Part shown: positions 6,807-10,816 of the stretch, one piece after another | How the letters are laid out: the number at the start of each line of letters is the position of its first letter | How positions within the stretch are numbered: position 1 is the first letter of the stretch | From: Lamprocystis purpurea | GTDB taxonomy: Bacteria; Pseudomonadota; Gammaproteobacteria; Chromatiales; Chromatiaceae | Reading direction: 5' to 3' | Assembly (NCBI GenBank): GCA_020718945.1 | Contig: DYRB01000037.1 | Location: forward strand, 1-10,816 | DNA: 10,816 nucleotides | The notes under the pieces: generated by a model | What the model was told of the DNA's origin: nothing | Databases searched by the model: none | What the model saw: the letters and a program-made list of their open reading frames with translations, nothing else | Program-made: the position numbers and the translations under genes

Positions 6807-6825
6807 CCCTGCCAGCCTGGCAGGG
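6807..6825. repeat. 9-bp inverted repeat after the OmpA-like gene
   Basis: CCCTGCCAG and CTGGCAGGG are perfect reverse complements around a single C. The structure lies 9 nt after the stop and directly before the main terminator. It may be a protein-binding palindrome or support termination from both sides. Confidence 0.4.
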
Positions 6826-6835
6826 CCCGTCCCAG

Positions 6836-6869
6836 AAGGCGCCGGTCACTCTGTGGCCGGCGCCTTTTT
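6836..6869 (+). terminator. Intrinsic terminator of the OmpA-like gene
   Basis: AAGGCGCCGG (6836-6845) pairs with CCGGCGCCTT (6857-6866). Inside, a G-T wobble and CAC/GTG extend the stem to 14 pairs with a TCT triloop. It ends in TTTTT at 6865-6869. It lies between two convergent genes and could also end purB transcription from the other side, though the T-run is poor in that direction. Confidence 0.92.
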
Positions 6870-6878
6870 CGTTGGGCC

Positions 6879-8252
6879 TCAGACGGCGCGGGCCTGGGCG
6901 GCGGCGTTGCCGACATAGGTCGCCGGTGTCAGGGCCCGCAGTTGGGCCTTCGCCTGCGCCGGAATGTCGAGCCCGGCGACGAATGCCTCCAGGTCCTCGC
7001 GCCCGATACGCTGGCCGCGGGTCAGTTCCTTGAGGCGCTCGTAGGGGCGGTCCACCCCATAGCGGCGCATGACCGTCTGGATGGGCTCGGCCAGGACCTC
7101 CCAGTTGGCGTCCAGGTCGGCGGCCAGGCGCACCGGGTCGGCCTCCAACTTGCCCAGGCCGCGGAGCGTCGACTCCAGGGCAATGGCGGTGTGGGCCAGG
7201 CCGACTCCCAGGTTGCGCAGCACCGTGGAGTCGGTGAGGTCGCGCTGCCAGCGGGAGATGGGGAGCTTGGCGGACAGGTGGCCGAGGATGGCGTTGGCCA
7301 GGCCCAGGTTGCCCTCGGCGTTCTCGAAGTCGATGGGGTTGACCTTGTGCGGCATGGTCGAGGAGCCGACCTCCCCGGCGACGGTCCGCTGGCGGAAATA
7401 GCCCAGGGAGATGTAACCCCATACATCGCGGCAGAAGTCGATGACGATGGTGTTGAAGCGTGCGGTGGCGTCGAACAGCTCCGCCAGGTAGTCGTGGGGC
7501 TCGATCTGGGTGGTGTAGGGGTTCCAGGTTAGGCCCAGGGACTCGACGAAGGCGCGGGCGACCCCAGGCCAATCCACATCCGGATAGGCCGACAGGTGGG
7601 CGTTGTAGTTGCCCACGGCCCCGTTGATCTTGCCCAGCAGTTCCACCGCCGCGACCCGTTCGCGCTGGGCGCGCAGGCGTACCACCACGTTGGCCATCTC
7701 CTTGCCCAGGGTGGTGGGCGAGGCCGGCTGGCCGTGGGTGCGCGACAGCATGGGCAGGTCCGCGTGGCGGTGGGCTAGGTCGCGCAGGGCCCCGATCAGG
7801 GCGTCCATGAGGGGCAGCAGGACCTGGCCGCGTCCCTCCCGGACCATCAGGCCCTGGGCCAGGTTGTTGATGTCCTCGGAGGTGCAGGCGAAGTGGATGA
7901 ACTCGCTGACTGCCTCCAACTCCGCATTGCCCGCAATGCGCTCCTTGATGAAGTACTCCACGGCCTTGACGTCGTGGTTGGTGGTGCGCTCGATGTTCTT
8001 GACCCGCTGGGCGTCCTCGACCTGGAACTGCCCCGCCATGGCCTCCAGCAGGTTGATGGCATGCCCGGATAGGGCCGGGACCTCGGGGATCTGGGGATGG
8101 GCCGCCAGGGCCTGGAGCCAGCGCACCTCCACCAGGACGCGGTGGCGGATCAGGCCGTACTCGCTGAAGATGGGGCGCAGGTCGGCGGTCTTGGAGCCGT
8201 AGCGGCCGTCCACGGGGGAGACGGCGGTGAGGCTGGATAGCTCCATGGTCAT
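6879..8252 (-). CDS. purB: Adenylosuccinate lyase
   Basis: PurB cleaves fumarate from SAICAR and from adenylosuccinate in purine synthesis. It is cytoplasmic and homotetrameric. The 457-aa length matches E. coli PurB (456 aa). The opening LTAVSPVDGRYG and the segment TSEDINN near 124-130 are typical. His173 in SRTHGQPA and Ser297 in the flexible signature loop GSSTMPHKVNP (296-306) correspond to the catalytic His171 and Ser295 of the E. coli enzyme. The first ATG (8252) has AGGAG 6 nt upstream; a second ATG two codons later is possible but less well placed. In enterobacteria purB usually follows mnmA/hflD; here a DsrC-like gene is upstream with a 135-nt gap containing hairpins. Confidence 0.96.
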   Translation of the reverse strand: MTMELSSLTAVSPVDGRYGSKTADLRPIFSEYGLIRHRVLVEVRWLQALAAHPQIPEVPALSGHAINLLEAMAGQFQVEDAQRVKNIERTTNHDVKAVEYFIKERIAGNAELEAVSEFIHFACTSEDINNLAQGLMVREGRGQVLLPLMDALIGALRDLAHRHADLPMLSRTHGQPASPTTLGKEMANVVVRLRAQRERVAAVELLGKINGAVGNYNAHLSAYPDVDWPGVARAFVESLGLTWNPYTTQIEPHDYLAELFDATARFNTIVIDFCRDVWGYISLGYFRQRTVAGEVGSSTMPHKVNPIDFENAEGNLGLANAILGHLSAKLPISRWQRDLTDSTVLRNLGVGLAHTAIALESTLRGLGKLEADPVRLAADLDANWEVLAEPIQTVMRRYGVDRPYERLKELTRGQRIGREDLEAFVAGLDIPAQAKAQLRALTPATYVGNAAAQARAV

Positions 8253-8308
8253 GGGGTGCTCCTGGTCGGGGGTGGGAGGGGTGGCGACCGGGACTGTACC
8301 AGGGCGCC

Positions 8309-8326
8309 GCAGCCGTCAAAGGCTGC
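8309..8326. repeat. Small hairpin in the purB leader
   Basis: GCAGCC (8309-8314) pairs with GGCTGC (8321-8326) around a 6-nt loop, about 57 nt upstream of the purB start. No PurR-type operator or purine riboswitch was recognised. Function unknown. Confidence 0.3.
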
Positions 8327-8356
8327 CCTATGCCAGGGGCGAACGCAAGGTGTGCG

Positions 8357-8381
8357 GGGGCCGGCCCGATGGGCCGGCCCC
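8357..8381 (-). terminator. Strong GC hairpin after the DsrC-like gene
   Basis: GGGGCCGGCCC (8357-8367) pairs perfectly with GGGCCGGCCCC (8371-8381) around a GAT loop, 6 nt past the stop of the DsrC-like gene. No T-run follows on the minus strand. It may stop transcription with a factor, pause polymerase or protect the 3' end, and would reduce read-through into purB. Confidence 0.55.
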
Positions 8382-8387
8382 GGGGGG

Positions 8388-8684
8388 TCAGACGCAGCCG
8401 GTGGGCTTGGGCAGCCCGCCCCACTTGCAGATGAGCTTCATCGGGCCCTTGCGGAAGATGTCGTACAGGTCCTTGGTGGTGACGCCCATCTTCTTGGCGA
8501 AGTTGCGAATAGGGGGGACCACGCCATCGGCCTCGAACATCTCCCGGGCCTTGAGGATGTAGCCCATGACCTGATCGGTCATGTCGAACTCGTCGGCGGC
8601 GGACATCTCCCGCGCCACCGCCTCGCTCCAATCTTCCCGGTTGACCAGAAAGCCCTCGCCGTCGACCGCAACACTGACTGCCAT
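8388..8684 (-). CDS. DsrC/TusE-family protein with two C-terminal redox cysteines, short form
   Basis: DsrC-family proteins carry sulfur on a flexible C-terminal arm: DsrC serves dissimilatory sulfite reductase, TusE serves tRNA 2-thiouridine synthesis. This one is 98 aa and ends GLPKPTGCV, the family signature. Both arm cysteines are present, Cys97 (penultimate) and Cys86, eleven positions apart, as in true DsrC; E. coli TusE has only the last. Compared from memory with Allochromatium DsrC it lacks an internal insertion of about 7 residues after the NFAKKMG segment (61-67), a feature of bona fide DsrC. It therefore fits the paralogous DsrC-like proteins of sulfur oxidisers better than DsrC itself. 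No dsr genes are nearby. ATG 8684 has GAGG with an 8-nt spacer. The precise sulfur donor and acceptor are unknown. Confidence 0.88.
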   Translation of the reverse strand: MAVSVAVDGEGFLVNREDWSEAVAREMSAADEFDMTDQVMGYILKAREMFEADGVVPPIRNFAKKMGVTTKDLYDIFRKGPMKLICKWGGLPKPTGCV

Positions 8685-8685
8685 G

Positions 8686-8740
8686 CCAAGTACCTCGCAA
8701 AAATTTCAGATAAATAAAGTTGGGTTTGTGGGGTACTTAG
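8686..8740 (-). promoter_or_regulatory. Possible start-site hairpin in the leader of the DsrC-like gene
   Basis: On the minus strand CTAAGTACC (8740-8732) can pair with GGTACTTGG (8694-8686), nine pairs with one wobble, enclosing an AT-rich 37-nt loop (8695-8731). The 3' arm includes part of the GAGG ribosome site (8696-8693) and ends 1 nt before the ATG. If the transcript starts upstream of 8740, folding would hide the start. The AT-rich loop might instead contain the promoter, in which case the hairpin would not form. Confidence 0.35.
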
Positions 8741-8746
8741 TGAGGC

Positions 8747-8785
8747 CGGTTGCCGGGGAATCAACCGCCCCGCGTCGGTCGGGGC
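8747..8785. repeat. Adjacent, mutually exclusive small hairpins after the HugZ-like gene
   Basis: CGGTTG (8747-8752) pairs with CAACCG (8762-8767), and GCCCCG (8767-8772) pairs with CGGGGC (8780-8785). The two stems share base 8767. They lie between the HugZ-like stop and the DsrC-like leader. No T-run is seen, so termination is possible but not shown. Confidence 0.3.
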
Positions 8786-8807
8786 TATCTAAGCCGCAAT
8801 CCCAGCC

Positions 8808-9509
8808 TCAATCCGCCAGGTCGTCGAGGTAGGCGCCTATGGCTTCGGCGTCGTGCAGCGCCCGGGGAAAGGCCAGCCGGCGCAGGCGGTCGCCGCGCCC
8901 GAGGTCCAGGCCCCAGGGGTCGATCCCGGCGATGCGCAGCGGGATCAGGGGGTCCTTTGGCCCGGGCAGCAGGGCGGCCAGACGCTGGCCCTGGCTGTGC
9001 ATCAGGGCCTCGGCCAGGTCCGCCTCGGCGGCCGGGTCCAGGGGCGAGGGGCGCAGTACCCGCTCGTTGCCCAGCCAGCGGGCGGCGGCGAAGCCCCCGT
9101 TGTAGTGAAACCGTTTGGGCGTCAGGCGGTAGGGGCGGAAGTTGAGTTGCTCGTAGTAAAGCCGCGCCTCGGGGAAGTAGCGCAGGTATCGACGGACCGG
9201 CTCCGGGTCTGGTCCCTCCAGGGGGGCGCACTCACCCACACAGGTCAGGCGCTGCCCCTGCTGCACGTCGCCGGGGACGGGCTCGGCCAGGGTAAAGGCG
9301 CAGCGCGGGTCGGCGGCCAGGTTGCGGGCGTGCTGGGCCAGGTGGCTGAAGAGCAGGATCGGCAGCCCGTCCCGGCCCAGGCAGTAGGGGACCAGGGAGC
9401 CGAAGGGGTAGCCGGGCTCCGCCGCAGATTGGGTGGAAATCAGCCCCTGGAAGCGCCCGGCCCAGAGCTGGCGGACGGGCTCGAAGCCTTCGTCGGGGGT
9501 CTGTGGCAC
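8808..9509 (-). CDS. HugZ/HutZ-like FMN-binding split-barrel protein with DUF2470 domain
   Basis: A 233-aa protein of the pyridoxamine-phosphate-oxidase-like fold. Residues about 10-150 form the split barrel: GYPFGSLVPYCLGRDGLPILL (about 33-53), HARNLAADPRCAF near 60-72, and RLTPKRFHYNGGFAAARWLG near 128-147, the latter resembling the His/GGF segment of HugZ/HutZ heme-utilisation proteins. Residues about 165-233 match DUF2470 (GIDPWGLDLGRGDRLRRLAF near 195-214). HugZ relatives degrade or hold heme; others only bind flavin, so heme oxygenase activity is not certain. The start is GTG 9509, 3 nt after the stop of the DUF3050 gene, with no strong ribosome site, which suggests coupled translation. 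No closer start was found. Confidence 0.82.
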   Translation of the reverse strand: MPQTPDEGFEPVRQLWAGRFQGLISTQSAAEPGYPFGSLVPYCLGRDGLPILLFSHLAQHARNLAADPRCAFTLAEPVPGDVQQGQRLTCVGECAPLEGPDPEPVRRYLRYFPEARLYYEQLNFRPYRLTPKRFHYNGGFAAARWLGNERVLRPSPLDPAAEADLAEALMHSQGQRLAALLPGPKDPLIPLRIAGIDPWGLDLGRGDRLRRLAFPRALHDAEAIGAYLDDLAD

Positions 9510-9512
9510 GGT

Positions 9513-10289
9513 TCAGGCCCCCCGGTTGGCCTGGATGGCCGCCAGAACCCCGTCCCAGAAACGGATGCGGGCGCACAGGGCCTCCTCGGCGGCGGTCTCC
9601 GCCTCTGCCAGACGGGCCGGGTCGCCCTCGCACAGGGACTCCAGGAGCTTGAGCGACAGGGGCGCGTGGAAGTCGGCGTCCAGGTGGATGTGGCGGGTCA
9701 GGTAATAGTGGAAGGCCGGGGCCTCGGCCTCGCCCCAGCGCATTTCGTCCACCATGCGGCGGAACATCATCGGGATGATGCGCACCCGGCCCAGGGCCAG
9801 GGCGGCCGCCACCGCGTGGGGCTTGTCCTCGCGGATGAAGCAGAAGGTGGTCTCGCAGAAGTAGCGGGCGGGCAGCGGGACCAGGTCCGAATAGAGGGCG
9901 GCGTCCAGGCCCTGGTCGCGCACCAGATCTAGGAAGCGCAGCACGGGTTCGGGGTCCGCCCCGACCTCGCGCATGGCCGCCAGGTAGAACTCGAAGTGGC
10001 TGGCGTAGACCGGGCCTTGCGGCCCCGGGGCGCTGTCGGACTCTTCCTCCAGCACCAACTGGTTGATGAAATAGCGCAGGGACGGCTCGCCCCGCGGCAT
10101 CCAGGGCACCTGGGCGGGCGCGATCCGCTGTTGCAGGTACTTGATCAGGGACATGAAATCCCACACGGAGAAGACGTGGTGGGCCATGAAGACGCGCAGG
10201 TCGGCGGGGCCCTGCAGGGCGTCGTAGATGGGGTGGGCATCGAGCTCGGCCTGCAAGTCGTGCAGGTGGTTGAGGTTCAGCTCGGCCAT
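9513..10289 (-). CDS. DUF3050 protein, predicted heme-oxygenase-like fold
   Basis: This 258-aa protein is recognised as DUF3050 by HPIYDALQGPADLRVFMAHH (19-38), FSVWDFMSLIKYLQQR (40-55) and the later helices. The family is thought to adopt an all-helical heme-oxygenase-like fold. Conserved acidic and histidine positions suggest a metal site: Glu81/Glu82 (VLEEESD), His98 (ASHFEFYLAAM), Glu146 (FCETTFCF), His200, Asp204 and His208 (RHIHLDADFHA). This spacing resembles the E-H-E-HxxxDxxxH pattern of heme-oxygenase-like diiron oxidases, but the assignment is mine and the substrate is unknown. ATG 10289 has AGGAG 10 nt upstream. It leads a two-gene unit with the HugZ-like gene, and a divergent promoter region separates it from yceD. 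Confidence 0.82.
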   Translation of the reverse strand: MAELNLNHLHDLQAELDAHPIYDALQGPADLRVFMAHHVFSVWDFMSLIKYLQQRIAPAQVPWMPRGEPSLRYFINQLVLEEESDSAPGPQGPVYASHFEFYLAAMREVGADPEPVLRFLDLVRDQGLDAALYSDLVPLPARYFCETTFCFIREDKPHAVAAALALGRVRIIPMMFRRMVDEMRWGEAEAPAFHYYLTRHIHLDADFHAPLSLKLLESLCEGDPARLAEAETAAEEALCARIRFWDGVLAAIQANRGA

Positions 10290-10327
10290 GGGTCTGGTAC
10301 TCCTGGGCTCTCGGACACGAGGGCCAG

Positions 10328-10357
10328 ACTATAAGCCAGGGGGCCCGCCGGGCGAAA
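10328..10357 (-). promoter_or_regulatory. Possible promoter of the DUF3050-HugZ unit
   Basis: TATAGT on the minus strand (10333-10328) is a good -10. The -35 is weak: TTTCGC (10357-10352) with an 18-nt spacer. It lies about 40 nt upstream of the ribosome site. An 8-bp inverted repeat (10339-10346 with 10373-10380) spans the region between this and the yceD promoter. Confidence 0.35.
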
Positions 10358-10397
10358 GCGCAAGCCTCGCCAGGGCCCCCGGAACCCGAGACCGGCT

Positions 10398-10427
10398 TTG
10401 ACAGGCCCGGCCCCGGCTCGCTATCAT
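10398..10427 (+). promoter_or_regulatory. Strong sigma70 promoter of yceD
   Basis: TTGACA at 10398-10403 is a perfect -35. TATCAT at 10422-10427 is a good -10 with an 18-nt spacer. Initiation about 7 nt downstream would fall near 10434, only about 3 nt before the yceD ATG. Confidence 0.7.
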
Positions 10428-10436
10428 GCCGCGCTT

Positions 10437-10816
10437 ATGTCCGCCAACCTACCGGCCCAGTTGGACCCTTGGCAAGCGGTCGCCCGCGAGGCGACCTACG
10501 CGGGCTCGCTCGCCTTGCGGGATCTGCCCAGGCTGCGCGAGGCCCTGGTGGCCGAGGCCCTGGTCCCGGCGGCGGCCGTTGCCTTCGAACTCGCCTTCCG
10601 GCGGGACGAGGCGCGGCGCCCGGTGCTGGTGGGGCGGGTGCGGGCGGTGCTGCCGCTGGAGTGTCAGCGCTGCCTCGGGGTGGTGGAGTATCAGGTCGAT
10701 GCCGAGCTGAACCTGATGTTGATGCAGGGCAAGGACCTGGACCTTGACCCCCCGGAGCCCTACGAGCCCCTGCCGGTGATCGACGACCGGGTCAGCCCGG
10801 CGGAGGTCATCGAGGA
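10437..10816 (+). CDS. yceD: YceD/DUF177 family protein, 23S rRNA accumulation factor (partial, runs off window)
   Basis: YceD homologs are needed for normal 23S rRNA levels and are usually encoded just before rpmF (ribosomal protein L32) and the plsX-fab genes. The first 126 residues are visible before the window ends; E. coli YceD has 173. The start MSANLPAQLDPWQAVAREATYAG leads into the DUF177 core, with Cys76 and Cys79 in LECQRCL, the conserved CxxC of the family, and PYEPLPVIDDRVSPAEVIE near the cut end. The ATG has no ribosome binding site and lies almost at the predicted transcription start, so the message may be leaderless. rpmF is predicted just beyond the window. Confidence 0.88.
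   Translation, partial: MSANLPAQLDPWQAVAREATYAGSLALRDLPRLREALVAEALVPAAAVAFELAFRRDEARRPVLVGRVRAVLPLECQRCLGVVEYQVDAELNLMLMQGKDLDLDPPEPYEPLPVIDDRVSPAEVIE

Noticed and set aside
6784..8700. Long minus-strand frame spanning purB and the DsrC-like gene
   Set aside because: It is a different frame of the same strand through two real genes, Gly/Pro/Arg-rich with no domain.
8853..9932. Plus-strand open frame opposite the HugZ-like and DUF3050 genes
   Set aside because: The translation is Gly/Gln/Val-rich shadow sequence; the minus-strand proteins have clear family motifs.

Overview
The window looks like a high-GC gammaproteobacterial chromosome, most plausibly a purple sulfur bacterium of the Chromatiaceae type. 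The grounds are a bidirectional Hox hydrogenase with HoxE fused into HoxF (the arrangement known as Hox2 in Thiocapsa), a DsrC-family protein with both redox cysteines, and the gammaproteobacterial YceD start. The genus is inferred; nothing in the sequence fixes it.

Region 1 (1-5421, + strand) is a compact hoxF-hoxU-hoxY-hoxH-hoxW operon. HoxF and HoxU form the NAD(H)-linked diaphorase. HoxY and HoxH form the [NiFe] hydrogenase dimer. HoxW is the endopeptidase that trims the HoxH C-terminus after nickel insertion. Gaps are 13, 2 and 14 nt, then a 4-nt overlap, so the genes are probably co-transcribed. No other maturation genes (hypABCDEF) are present.

Region 2 (about 5370-5860) is a scar. 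The end of hoxW runs into four imperfect 10-bp purine-rich repeats, then a nested inverted-repeat element, then a convergent DMT/EamA transporter gene that keeps only its N-terminal third.

Region 3 (5858-6869) holds an OmpA-like envelope gene with a long leader and a textbook intrinsic terminator.

Region 4 (6879-10289, - strand) reads right to left: a DUF3050 protein (predicted heme-oxygenase-like fold), a HugZ/PPOX-type FMN split-barrel protein 3 nt downstream of it, a short DsrC-like protein, and adenylosuccinate lyase (purB). The first two look translationally coupled; the other two are separated by intergenic gaps with hairpins.

Region 5 (10290-10816) is a divergent promoter region and the start of yceD, which is cut by the window edge.

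Most of the content is recognisable. The least explained items are the DUF3050-HugZ pair, the armless two-cysteine DsrC-like protein with a possible start-site hairpin, and the repeat/insertion scar after hoxW. I did not find a convincing wholly new multi-gene system.
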